Shown here: in pieces, positions 41,340 to 49,811 of the stretch
How positions within the stretch are numbered: the stretch's first letter is position 1
How the letters are laid out: each line of letters starts with the position of its first letter
From: an uncultured Clostridia bacterium
Lineage (GTDB): Bacteria > Bacillota > Clostridia > Oscillospirales > Ruminococcaceae
DNA: 64,000 nucleotides
NCBI GenBank assembly: GCA_947627875.1
Contig: CANQXS010000005.1
Coordinates: forward strand, 1 to 64,000
Direction: 5' to 3'
Made by a program: the position numbers and the translations under genes
The notes under the pieces: model-generated
The model's database searches: none
What the model was told of the DNA's origin: nothing
Seen by the model: only the letters and a program-made list of their open reading frames with translations

Positions 41340-43583
41340 ATGCCCAAGAAAAAAGACAAAGAACCTAAACAGCCGAAGCTTTCGCAGCGCCACGCCGACG
41401 CCTATATCAACGGCGCGGGAACGGTCGTCGACGAGCCGATAACCGTCACCCTCGAAAAAAACTATATGCCCTACGCGATGAGCGTAATAGTCTCGCGCGC
41501 CTTCCCCGAGATAGACGGCTTCAAGCCCTCCCACCGCAAGCTCCTATATACTATGTATAAAATGGGGCTTCTGACCGGCGCGAGAACGAAGTCGGCAAAT
41601 ATAGTCGGTCAGACTATGAAACTCAACCCCCACGGCGACCAGGCTATCTACGAGACAATGGTCCGCCTCGCGAGGGGAAACGAGGCGCTTTTGCACCCCT
41701 ATATCGACTCTAAGGGCAACTTCGGAAAGGCGTATTCGAGCGATATGGCTTATGCCGCCTCGCGTTATACCGAGGCAAAGCTCGAACCTATCTGCAACGA
41801 GCTCTTTGCGGATATCGACAAAGATACCGTAAATTTCGTCCCGAATTACGACAATACAATGACCGAGCCGGAGCTTCTGCCGGTAACGTTCCCTTCGATA
41901 CTCGTAAATTCCAACGTCGGAATAGGCGTTTCGATGGCGAGCGCGGTCTGCCCCTTCAATCTTCGGGAGCTCTGCGAGGCGACGATAGCCCTTATCCGCG
42001 ACCCGGACTACGATGTTATGCAGACGATGAAGGGTCCCGACTTCCCGGGCGGCGGAGATATGCTCTACGACGAGGACAAGCTCAGGCAGATATTCTCGAC
42101 GGGCAGGGGAGCAGTTAAGATACGCGCGCGGTACAGCTACGACAAAGAAGCCAACTGCATCGAGATAACCGAGATCCCCCCGACGACCACCGTTGAGGCG
42201 ATAATCGAAAAGGTAATAGAGCTTGCGAAGAACGGTCTCAAAGAGGTAAGCTATATCCGCGACGAGACCGACCTTGACGGCTTGAAGATAGCAATAGATT
42301 TAAAGCGCGGAGTAGACCCCGACGAGCTCATGAAAAAGCTCTACCGCCTAACCCCGCTTCAGGACAGCTTTTCGGCAAACTTCAACATTCTCGTAAACGG
42401 CTACCCGAAGGTCCTCGGAGTTACCGATATAATCCGCGAGTGGCTTAAATTCCGCATCGGCTGCGTAAAGCGCCGCGTGAAGTTCGACCTCGGAAAGAAA
42501 AAAGAGCGCCTGCATCTCCTCGACGGTCTCGAAAAGATACTTTTAGACATCGACAAGGCTATAAAAATCGTCCGCGAGACCGAGGAGGAAGCCGACGTCG
42601 TTCCCAACCTTATGATAGGCTTCGGGATAGACGAAATCCAGGCGGAATATGTCGCCGAGATAAAACTGAGGCACTTAAACCGCGAGTATATCCTCAACCG
42701 CTTAAAGGACATAAACGACCTCACCGACGAGATCGCCGAGCTCGAAGACATTCTTGGCAGCGATAGGAAGATAAAGCTCATCATCATCGACGAGCTCAAA
42801 AAAGTTGCCGAGAAATACGGTCAGCCCCGCAGGACGGGCATAATCTACGCCGACGACGAGCCCGAGGTAAAGGAAGAACCGCTCGTCGCCGATTACCCCT
42901 GCCGCCTTATCCTCACCCGCGGCGGCTATTTCAAGAAGATAACCCCGCAGTCGCTCAGAATGTCGGGCGAGCAGAAGCTCAAGGAAAACGACGTTATTTC
43001 GACCGAGATCGACCTCAGCAACCGCGCCGAGCTGCTGTTCTTTACGGCTAACGCCAAGTGCTATAAATCCAAGGCGTCGGCCTTTGCGGATTCAAAGGCG
43101 AGCCTTCTCGGAGACTTTATCCCCGTCGCGCTGAAATTCGACGAGGGCGAAAGCGTCTTCGGAATGGCTGCAACGCTCGACTATTCCGGCTGCCTGCTGT
43201 TTGTCTATAAAAACGGCAAGGCGGCAAAGGTCCCGCTAAGCTCCTACGCAACTGTCACCAACCGCAAGGTCCTTTTAAAGGCTTATTCCGATAAATCCGA
43301 GCTCGTCGCCATTCTCGACGTAAAGGAGGGCTGCGACGTTATGCTCCGCTCGTCAAACGGCAGGGCGATAGTCTTCAACACGGGTATGATACTCCCGAAA
43401 TCCACCCGCGACACCCAGGGCGTTCAGGTAATGACCTTAAAGGCAGGTTCGCACGTCGAATCGGCTCATATCTTAACGGAGGAGCAGGCTAAGGAGCTCT
43501 CGAAATACCGCACCAAGACCCTTCCCGCCGCAGGACCTTTCGCGAAAGACGTCCCCGACCTCGACCAAACTACGCTGATATAA
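41340..43583 (+). CDS. parC: DNA topoisomerase subunit A (ParC/GyrA type)
   Basis: The 747-residue DNA-cleaving subunit. The catalytic tyrosine is Tyr143 in AASRYTEAKL; the resistance-determining stretch NPHGDQAIYETMVRLA lies just before it. The central tower and coiled-coil region (ELAKNGLKEV to ELKKVAEKYG) is intact, and a C-terminal part with weak beta-pinwheel repeats follows (SSNGRAIVFNTGMI). No clear GyrA box is seen, which favours ParC. The gene is cotranscribed with the ParE-type subunit and ends with a terminator shared with the converging gene. Confidence 0.88.
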   Translation: MPKKKDKEPKQPKLSQRHADAYINGAGTVVDEPITVTLEKNYMPYAMSVIVSRAFPEIDGFKPSHRKLLYTMYKMGLLTGARTKSANIVGQTMKLNPHGDQAIYETMVRLARGNEALLHPYIDSKGNFGKAYSSDMAYAASRYTEAKLEPICNELFADIDKDTVNFVPNYDNTMTEPELLPVTFPSILVNSNVGIGVSMASAVCPFNLRELCEATIALIRDPDYDVMQTMKGPDFPGGGDMLYDEDKLRQIFSTGRGAVKIRARYSYDKEANCIEITEIPPTTTVEAIIEKVIELAKNGLKEVSYIRDETDLDGLKIAIDLKRGVDPDELMKKLYRLTPLQDSFSANFNILVNGYPKVLGVTDIIREWLKFRIGCVKRRVKFDLGKKKERLHLLDGLEKILLDIDKAIKIVRETEEEADVVPNLMIGFGIDEIQAEYVAEIKLRHLNREYILNRLKDINDLTDEIAELEDILGSDRKIKLIIIDELKKVAEKYGQPRRTGIIYADDEPEVKEEPLVADYPCRLILTRGGYFKKITPQSLRMSGEQKLKENDVISTEIDLSNRAELLFFTANAKCYKSKASAFADSKASLLGDFIPVALKFDEGESVFGMAATLDYSGCLLFVYKNGKAAKVPLSSYATVTNRKVLLKAYSDKSELVAILDVKEGCDVMLRSSNGRAIVFNTGMILPKSTRDTQGVQVMTLKAGSHVESAHILTEEQAKELSKYRTKTLPAAGPFAKDVPDLDQTTLI

Positions 43584-43587
43584 TAAA

Positions 43588-43620
43588 AAAATAAGACCCT
43601 GTGATAGGGTCTTATTTTTA
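43588..43620. terminator. Bidirectional terminator
   Basis: AATAAGACCCT and AGGGTCTTATT around GTGAT (about 43590-43616) between convergent genes. Confidence 0.8.
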
Positions 43621-43625
43621 TGCTT

Positions 43626-45500
43626 TTAGTCGGATACTATTTCCGAGACGATCCCGTCGGTGAACCTAACCGTTACCGACCGTCCGCCTTCCTCCTCCGG
43701 GGCGACGAGCGTAATGACCGCGTCGGGCGTAAAGCCGTATTTTGTAAGGTAAAACGCCTTTATCGCGTCCTCCAGGCTGTCGCCAATGCTTATTCCGTTG
43801 ACCTTCGGCAGTCCGTCCAATCCGGGCTCCGGCAATTCAAATACGAGCAGCCCCGTCGGAAATTGCGCTCTGAGGTTTGAATAAACCGTTTTCTCGGCTT
43901 CGGCTGTCACGGGCTCCTCCGTTTCGGGCGGAGCTTCGGTCTGAGCGGGCTGTGTTTCGGCGGGCTGAGAAGGCTCTGGCTCGGTCTCCGTGGGAACAGG
44001 GACCTCCTCGGATTCGTCCTCGGGTTCTTCACCCGAAACGTTCAGAAGGGTAGGCTCCATTCTCATAATATTCCTTCTCAGGTAATACGTCAGCTCCCTT
44101 ACGGCTGCCTTCTGGGTGTAGCGCTCGGGGTTGTTGGCTGTATTTGTGATCGCTTCTGTCTCCTCGGGGAGTATGCCCATATTAGTGTTTCCCGGGTCAA
44201 CCTCATAGCCGTCCTCGCAGTAAACGTGGTAGGCTATATCGAGCCCGTTCACGTTATGGACCGAATATACGAGCTGCGGTATAGGTTCGAGAACGCCGTC
44301 TGCGTTCTCATATACGAGCGCGATGTATTCGCCCTGCATCACCGGACGCCCATACAGCTGATAATCCGCCGTTCCGTAGTTTAAGAGCAGCCGGTCGGCG
44401 TCCTCGCTCTCGTTCGAGAGATATTCGCGGTTGATATTTATGCTGTAGAGGGTCTGGGTCGCAACGTCCATAGTCACTCCCGAGGTCGTGTTGACCGAGA
44501 CTTCTGCATAGCCGGTATATGCGTCCTCAATGGTAAAGCGCACCAGCGCTATTTTGTCGAGCTTCGCGATAACACCGTCGCGAATATCGTAATACTCAAA
44601 GCTTGCGAGCGTGTTCTCAACGGCGCCGTCAGCGCTTTCGGCGATCATAAGCGTTTCAGGCTCGCCGTAGTCGCCCTCTTCCTCGGCTTCCTCCGAACCC
44701 TCTGAGGGGGCATCCGAGCCGTCAGCGGAAGCAGGAGCTTCAACATTATCGTTCGGCGCTTCGGCGGGAACATCGCCAGCAGGAGCGACAGGAGCAACGA
44801 ACACCGGAGAGGAGTTGGCGAGCAGAGCCGCCGAGGTATCGTAAACGGTTGCCGAGCCGGCGTTTGTCACCGAGCGCTGCGAAAGAACATAGTCGTCGCC
44901 GTTATAGTCGCCGTCATAGCCTTCGCTCGCATACCGCGAATAGGGCGAGCCGTCCTGAAGAGCCGATCCCTCGGTCTCTTCATCTGCGGCATCTTCGGCA
45001 ATATCTTCATCAACGTTTTCGACTTCATCGACCTCGGGCAAGTCGTCCTGATAGCCGTCCTCGGCTCCTTCGACCTGAGCGGGCTCGGGCAGGGGAATGC
45101 CGTCGTCGAATCCCTCGGCGAGCATATCGTCCGCTCCCTCCGCGCCTTCTGCTCCCTCTCCGAGGGGACCGTCGGGCATTTCCGGCGTGGCATAAGGCTC
45201 GGCTGTTACGTCCTGCGTCGCTTCGTTCATCGCCGCGTCGGGATTGGGAGCCGCCGATTTTGCCATCGGCAGTCCTCTAAGGGTGAGGACTCCCGCGGTC
45301 GCGGCGACGAGCACCAGACAGGCGGCAAGGGCGGCGTATTTGCCGTATTTTTTCGAGAACGAAGATACGGTTATCTTTTCTTCCTTCTTTTCGGAGGAGC
45401 GCTCTTCATAGACTTCGAGCATCTTTTTCTTCAGCTCAGCCTTGAATTCGTCGCTGAGTTTAAGCGAACCGACTTCGTTTTTATACTCTGTCGCTTTCAT
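43626..45500 (-). CDS. Large acidic single-pass membrane protein, candidate anti-sigma factor
   Basis: A 624-residue protein with a cytoplasmic N-terminus of about 54 residues (KATEYKNEVGSLKLSDEFKA is typical of anti-sigma tails), one membrane helix near 55-75, a very acidic low-complexity stretch to about 270, a structured part (about 280-450) and a Thr/Pro/Glu linker before a C-terminal domain (YSNLRAQFPTGLLVFELPEP). ATG 45498-45500 follows GGAGGGAGGG; a TTG two codons upstream is possible. It overlaps the sigma gene by 20 bases, so it is probably its anti-sigma partner. Confidence 0.7.
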   Translation of the reverse strand: MKATEYKNEVGSLKLSDEFKAELKKKMLEVYEERSSEKKEEKITVSSFSKKYGKYAALAACLVLVAATAGVLTLRGLPMAKSAAPNPDAAMNEATQDVTAEPYATPEMPDGPLGEGAEGAEGADDMLAEGFDDGIPLPEPAQVEGAEDGYQDDLPEVDEVENVDEDIAEDAADEETEGSALQDGSPYSRYASEGYDGDYNGDDYVLSQRSVTNAGSATVYDTSAALLANSSPVFVAPVAPAGDVPAEAPNDNVEAPASADGSDAPSEGSEEAEEEGDYGEPETLMIAESADGAVENTLASFEYYDIRDGVIAKLDKIALVRFTIEDAYTGYAEVSVNTTSGVTMDVATQTLYSININREYLSNESEDADRLLLNYGTADYQLYGRPVMQGEYIALVYENADGVLEPIPQLVYSVHNVNGLDIAYHVYCEDGYEVDPGNTNMGILPEETEAITNTANNPERYTQKAAVRELTYYLRRNIMRMEPTLLNVSGEEPEDESEEVPVPTETEPEPSQPAETQPAQTEAPPETEEPVTAEAEKTVYSNLRAQFPTGLLVFELPEPGLDGLPKVNGISIGDSLEDAIKAFYLTKYGFTPDAVITLVAPEEEGGRSVTVRFTDGIVSEIVSD

Positions 45501-45984
45501 CGTCAAGCCCTCCCTCCAGAATGGTTTTAAGCTGTTTTCTCGCGCGCAGAAGCAGCGAGGAAACGGTGTTTTGGTTCTTGCCGAGCATCTCCGAAATTTC
45601 GGCTATCTTATAGCCCTCGAAATAGTGGAGATACACGACGGTGCGGTATTTTTCGGGCAGCTCCATTACCGCCTCCATTACCGGACCCTGACCGAACCTC
45701 TCGGTTTTGGTGATATTTTCGGTGAGTTCCTCCGTTGGGTGGGAATACACCTTTCTGTTATAGGTTTTACACATATTCAGCGTTACCTTTAAAAGCCACG
45801 CTTTTTCGTGCTCGTCCGATTCAAAATCGGGGAGCGCCCGCATAAGCTTTAAAAAGACCTCCTGAGCGATATCCTCTGCACAGCTTCGGTCGCACAGAGC
45901 GTGATACGCCGTGCGGTAAACCATGTCGGAATATTTATCGACAACAGAAGATATGTAAACACCGACGTCGTTAGCAGTTTGCAT
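45481..45984 (-). CDS. ECF-type RNA polymerase sigma factor
   Basis: A 167-residue sigma factor with region 2 (YSDMVYRTAYHALCDRSCAE then DIAQEVFLKLMR) and region 4 (LPEKYRTVVYLHYFEGYKIA then EISEMLGKNQNTVSS, RARKQLK). The DIAQEVF motif is classical for SigW/SigV-like factors. It is the second sigma/anti-sigma pair of the window; the partner overlaps its 3' end. Target genes cannot be deduced. No clear vegetative promoter is seen in the AT-rich 220 bases upstream. Confidence 0.93.
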   Translation of the reverse strand: MQTANDVGVYISSVVDKYSDMVYRTAYHALCDRSCAEDIAQEVFLKLMRALPDFESDEHEKAWLLKVTLNMCKTYNRKVYSHPTEELTENITKTERFGQGPVMEAVMELPEKYRTVVYLHYFEGYKIAEISEMLGKNQNTVSSLLLRARKQLKTILEGGLDDESDRV

Positions 45985-46208
45985 GATCCTCTATCATTCA
46001 GCCGCAAGCAGCCGAGAACTCCTTTCCGCCCGTTCCTTTATACGTTTCATAAGTAATACGCGAAAGAGGGGCAAAATATTGCACTCGGAAAAAATTTTTT
46101 AAAAATATTTTCCACGCTATTATTTTAACAGATTTCAGAAAAAAGTAAAGCATAACGGCAAAAAAATATAAAAATCCGTAAATTTAAGAATTTATTGCCC
46201 GCTTTCTA

Positions 46209-46237
46209 TTGACAAAACCGAAAAAATATGTGAAAAT
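46209..46237 (+). promoter_or_regulatory. Possible promoter of the argC-like gene
   Basis: TTGACA (46209-46214) is exact; the -10 at the 17-base position is GAAAAT with a TGT before it, a weak or extended -10. It argues that TTG 46209 is a promoter element and not a start codon. Confidence 0.4.
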
Positions 46238-46289
46238 TACAGTGAATAGGTTTGAATTTCGCCATTACGCCGAAACGGAAGTGAAAGTT

Positions 46290-47234
46290 TTGAAAAAAGT
46301 CCTCGTTGACGGGCATTACGGGACCGTCAATTTAAATCTCAATAAATTGCTCGCCGGTCGCGACGACCTCGAGATCATCGCCCTCGAAAGCCGCAGCAGA
46401 GTAAGCCCCGAGCAGCGCATATCCCTGCTCAACACCGCCGATATAGTCATACTCTGCCAGTCCGCCCAGACTGTCGTAGAAACCATCCCGCTCATCACCG
46501 AGCGCAGCGTAAAGGTCATCGACACCTCCAACGCCTACAGGCTCTCCCCGAGCTGGGTATACGGAATGCCCGAGCTCAGCCCCGAGCAGCGCTCAAAAAT
46601 ATCGTCCTCGAGGTTCGTCTCTATCCCCGCGCCTATGGCAGTCGGCACAATAGCGCTTATAAATCCTCTTTTAAAGGGAAAAATAATGCCGCCCTACCTG
46701 CCCGTTTACGTCAACTGCGTCGTCGGCTATTCGAGCGGCGGAGCGAATATGATAGCTCTTTATGAAGACCCCGGGCGCCCCCGCGCCTATTCTTCGGCGA
46801 GGCAATACGGTCTCGACCAGGCTATTTTGCAGCAGAAAGAGATAATGCACGCCGCAGGGCTTTCCTACCGCCCCTCCCTCAGCCCTATGATCGACGATTA
46901 CCCCAACGGCATACTCGTCACCCTTCCGCTCCACCTCCGCACTCTGTCGAAGCGTCTCCATTCCCGCCAGATTTGGGAGGTCGTGAAGCGCTTTTACGAG
47001 CGCGAGCCGCTTATTGAGGTGGTTGACTTTGAATCCGCTTCGGAGCAGCTCGGCGGATATCTCGACGCCGGAGGAATGGCGGGCTCCAACAAAATGCAGC
47101 TCTTCGTTTTCGGAGACAACGATATATGCCTTCTTGCCGCGAGGTTCGACAATCTCGGCAAGGGCGGCGCCGGAGCCGTCGTTCAGTGTATGAACCTTAT
47201 GCTCGGTCTCGACGAGCTCAGGGGAGTTATTTAG
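46290..47234 (+). CDS. ArgC-like protein (type 2) lacking the catalytic cysteine
   Basis: A 314-residue homologue of N-acetyl-gamma-glutamyl-phosphate reductase, short type. VLVDGHYGTVNLNLNKLLAG matches IFIDGEAGTTGLQI, and SNAYRLSPSWVYGMPELSPE, VNCVVGYSSGGANMI and FDNLGKGGAGAVVQCMNL all follow the family. At the NPGCYPTG active site the protein reads IPAPMAVG, so the nucleophilic cysteine is Pro115 and the enzyme should be inactive as a reductase. I take TTG 46290, eight bases after GGAAG, because the family starts at KKVLVDG; GTG 46281 is an alternative. No other arginine gene is near. Confidence 0.8.
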   Translation: MKKVLVDGHYGTVNLNLNKLLAGRDDLEIIALESRSRVSPEQRISLLNTADIVILCQSAQTVVETIPLITERSVKVIDTSNAYRLSPSWVYGMPELSPEQRSKISSSRFVSIPAPMAVGTIALINPLLKGKIMPPYLPVYVNCVVGYSSGGANMIALYEDPGRPRAYSSARQYGLDQAILQQKEIMHAAGLSYRPSLSPMIDDYPNGILVTLPLHLRTLSKRLHSRQIWEVVKRFYEREPLIEVVDFESASEQLGGYLDAGGMAGSNKMQLFVFGDNDICLLAARFDNLGKGGAGAVVQCMNLMLGLDELRGVI

Positions 47235-47241
47235 AGGTCCG

Positions 47242-47273
47242 TGCCGGCGGGGGCTCACCCCGCCTTTTCTTTT
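47242..47273 (+). terminator. Terminator of the argC-like gene
   Basis: GGCGGGG and CCCCGCC around GCTCA, then TTTTCTTTTT. Confidence 0.8.
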
Positions 47274-47417
47274 TGTCACCGCCGGGCAAGTCCCGTATGC
47301 ATATTTCAAATACCTTAAAGGAGGCTCGGAAAAATGCGCATTCGCAGATAAAAAAGGCTTACCGACGGGCAGTCGTAAGTCTTTACCCAAAAAATCTTAT
47401 TTTATACGGAGGACATT

Positions 47418-48689
47418 ATGACTGATAATTTTGAAAATCTTTTTAACCGCGCCCCCGGGACGGAAAAGGTCCCCAAGGCGCTAACCGTCGCCATAGACAC
47501 CGGCGACTACGACGTTGAGCGCTCGCTCGCCGAGCTTAAAGAGCTCATCAGGACCGCAGGGGGCGAGACTGCCGCCGAGGTGGTCCAGAAGCGCCCCGCG
47601 CCCGACAGCGCGACCTGCGTCGGCTCGGGCAGGCTCGAGGAAATGAAGACCCTCTGCGAAGAGATGGAGATAGACGTCGTCGTCTTCGACTTAGAGCTGA
47701 CCGCTACCCAGATAAGAAACATAGAAAAGGCGCTCGACACCGAAACTATCGACCGCACGATGCTTATTCTCGACATCTTCGCTCAGCGCGCCACGACCCG
47801 CGAGGGCAAGCTCCAGGTAGAGATAGCAAAGTATAAATACCTGCTCCCGAGGCTCTCGGGAATGGGCAGATCGCTTTCGAGAACGGGCGGCACCGTAGGT
47901 ATGAGGGGAGGACCGGGCGAAACAAAGTTAGAGCTCGACCGCCGTTATATCCGCTCGCGGATCGACACCTTAAACTCGGAGCTTAAAAACATCGAATCGA
48001 GGAGAGAGCTCGCGCGAAAGCGCCGAAAGAAGGACGGCGTTCTGACCGCCGCGATAGTCGGCTATACCAACGTCGGGAAATCGACTCTTATGAACGCCCT
48101 TACCGAGGCGGGAGTGCTCGTTGAAAACAAGCTCTTCGCCACTCTCGAGACCACCTCGCGCTCGATAATCCTCCCCGACGGCAGAAGCGTCCTTTTGACC
48201 GACACCGTCGGGCTTATAAGCCGCCTGCCGCATCACTTGGTCGAGGCGTTCAAGTCCACCCTTGAAGAAGCCGCGGGAGCCGACGTTATCCTTCACGTCT
48301 GCGACAGCGCGAGCCCCGACATCGAGGAGCAGACGCGGGTGACCCGCGAGCTTCTTTCAGAGCTCGGCTGCGACGGCATACCGGTCGTAACGGTTCTGAA
48401 TAAGAGCGACATCTCCGACTTCGACGGCTCTTCGCTCAAAGAGGGGACCGTCCTCATTTCCGCAAAGGACGGCACCGGTCTCGACAGGCTTCTTGAAGAG
48501 CTCGCAAAGGCTCTTCCCGATACAGCCCGAAGAATGAAGCTCAGGCTTCCGTTCTCCGAAGCGGGGCTTCTTGCAAAGATCAGAGCCGAGGGCGGTGTCT
48601 TTTCCGAGAAATACACCGCCGACGGTATCGAGGTCGACGCGCTCGTCGACGTAAAGCTTATAAGCGCCGCCGAGAAATACGGAATTTAA
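47418..48689 (+). CDS. hflX: GTPase HflX
   Basis: HflX is a ribosome-associated GTPase that splits stalled or dormant 70S ribosomes. The 423-residue protein has the HflX N-terminal domain (KRPAPDSATCVGSGRLEEMK, TATQIRNIEKAL), the glycine-rich GGTVGMRGGPGETKLELDRR segment, then the G domain: G1 GYTNVGKST, G3 DTVGLI, G4 NKSD. Length normal. It is a single gene between two terminators; ATG 47418 follows CGGAGG. Confidence 0.95.
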   Translation: MTDNFENLFNRAPGTEKVPKALTVAIDTGDYDVERSLAELKELIRTAGGETAAEVVQKRPAPDSATCVGSGRLEEMKTLCEEMEIDVVVFDLELTATQIRNIEKALDTETIDRTMLILDIFAQRATTREGKLQVEIAKYKYLLPRLSGMGRSLSRTGGTVGMRGGPGETKLELDRRYIRSRIDTLNSELKNIESRRELARKRRKKDGVLTAAIVGYTNVGKSTLMNALTEAGVLVENKLFATLETTSRSIILPDGRSVLLTDTVGLISRLPHHLVEAFKSTLEEAAGADVILHVCDSASPDIEEQTRVTRELLSELGCDGIPVVTVLNKSDISDFDGSSLKEGTVLISAKDGTGLDRLLEELAKALPDTARRMKLRLPFSEAGLLAKIRAEGGVFSEKYTADGIEVDALVDVKLISAAEKYGI

Positions 48690-48691
48690 TT

Positions 48692-48730
48692 TCAGACCCG
48701 CGCCCTTTTTCGGGGTGCGGGTCTTTGCTT
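48692..48730 (+). terminator. hflX terminator
   Basis: AGACCCGCGCCC and GGGGTGCGGGTCT (about 48693-48724) around a T-rich loop. Confidence 0.8.
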
Positions 48731-48790
48731 CGACATTCTTGTGACATTCCGGCTGTTATACTTGTCCTATCACCGAAAAGGAGGACAAGT

Positions 48791-49777
48791 ATGAAAGACT
48801 TTTTCAGAGGAATCGCCATAGTGACCGCGGCGCTTCTGCTTTTTCCGGCGGTCCCTTATATCGTCGGAGCTATATTCGAGCCCCGAGAGACCATAGAAGC
48901 CGTTTCCGACGCCGCCGTCATTCCCGAAGCGCCGAAATACGGGACGGTTACAGAGGTAAACGTCTACGACGTCGTTTCGGACCGCGTCCTTACGCTTACC
49001 GCCGAGGAATACATCGCCTCGGCGCTCGCAGCCTTGCTTTCGCCGGAATCAGACCCCGAGCTTTTAAAGGCTCAGGCGGTGCTTATGTATACCTATATCC
49101 TTCGCCGAAGGCTCGATGAGAGCGCCTCTCCGACTCCCGAGCTCTCGGGCTGTGACGTAAGCAGCGATTTCTCGAAATATCCGAGGCTTGTTTTGGGCGA
49201 CGGTCTGAGCTACGATTTAGAGCCTTTCCGCGAGGCGGCGAGGGCAGCCGTCGGTACCTACTGCGCCTACGGCGGCGAGCCGATAACGGTTGCATACTGC
49301 TATTCTGCGGGAACCGCAACCGAGAGCGCCGAAACAGTCCTCGGGATAGACCTGCCCTATCTTAAATCGGTGCCGAGCGGCGAGCCCGACGCCTATCTCA
49401 CTACCGTTACATATACCTCGGACGAGGTCTTCGCAAGGCTCACCACCACGCTCGACGGCTACGTCCTTTTGGGCGATGCCTCGGGCTGGATAACCGAAAA
49501 GGAGACCGCGCCCGACGGCTATGTAAAGTCGGTTTACCTCGATTCGCGGTTCATAGTCAGCGGCGCCGAGATAGCGCGGCTCCTCAACCTTCCTTCGGCA
49601 AAGTTCACCTACCGCTACAGCAGCGTTACCGACCGCTTTACCTTCACCGTTTCGGGGAGCGGCAGCCTTTGCGGAATGTCTCAGCGCGGGGCGGGGTTCC
49701 TCGCCGCCGAGGGATACAATTATAAAGAGATACTCCTTCATTATTTTTCCGGCGTCGAAATAGTATCGCCGGAATAA
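48791..49777 (+). CDS. spoIID: SpoIID-like protein lacking the catalytic glutamate
   Basis: SpoIID is a lytic transglycosylase of the engulfment complex. The 328-residue protein has an N-terminal membrane helix (8-27) and the SpoIID pattern EEYIASALAALL, LLKAQAVLMYTYIL, YCYSAGTATESAE and GMSQRGAGFLAAEGYNYKEI then LLHYFSGVEI. In active SpoIID the stretch reads EYVxGVVASEMP; here the glutamate position is Leu82, so cleavage activity is doubtful. I use ATG 48791, five bases after GGAGGA; the frame upstream is unlikely. It could be a diverged paralogue instead of the true engulfment enzyme. Confidence 0.8.
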   Translation: MKDFFRGIAIVTAALLLFPAVPYIVGAIFEPRETIEAVSDAAVIPEAPKYGTVTEVNVYDVVSDRVLTLTAEEYIASALAALLSPESDPELLKAQAVLMYTYILRRRLDESASPTPELSGCDVSSDFSKYPRLVLGDGLSYDLEPFREAARAAVGTYCAYGGEPITVAYCYSAGTATESAETVLGIDLPYLKSVPSGEPDAYLTTVTYTSDEVFARLTTTLDGYVLLGDASGWITEKETAPDGYVKSVYLDSRFIVSGAEIARLLNLPSAKFTYRYSSVTDRFTFTVSGSGSLCGMSQRGAGFLAAEGYNYKEILLHYFSGVEIVSPE

Positions 49778-49779
49778 AG

Positions 49780-49811
49780 AAAAGCCCCCGTACAGGGGGC
49801 TCTTTTCTCTG
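49780..49811. terminator. Bidirectional terminator
   Basis: AAAAGCCCCC and GGGGGCTCTTTT around GTACA, between convergent genes. Confidence 0.8.

Noticed and set aside
46209-46289. TTG at 46209 as the start of the argC-like gene
   Set aside because: The TTG is part of an exact TTGACA -35 element and the extra 27 residues are absent from the family; the conserved start is at KKVLVDG.
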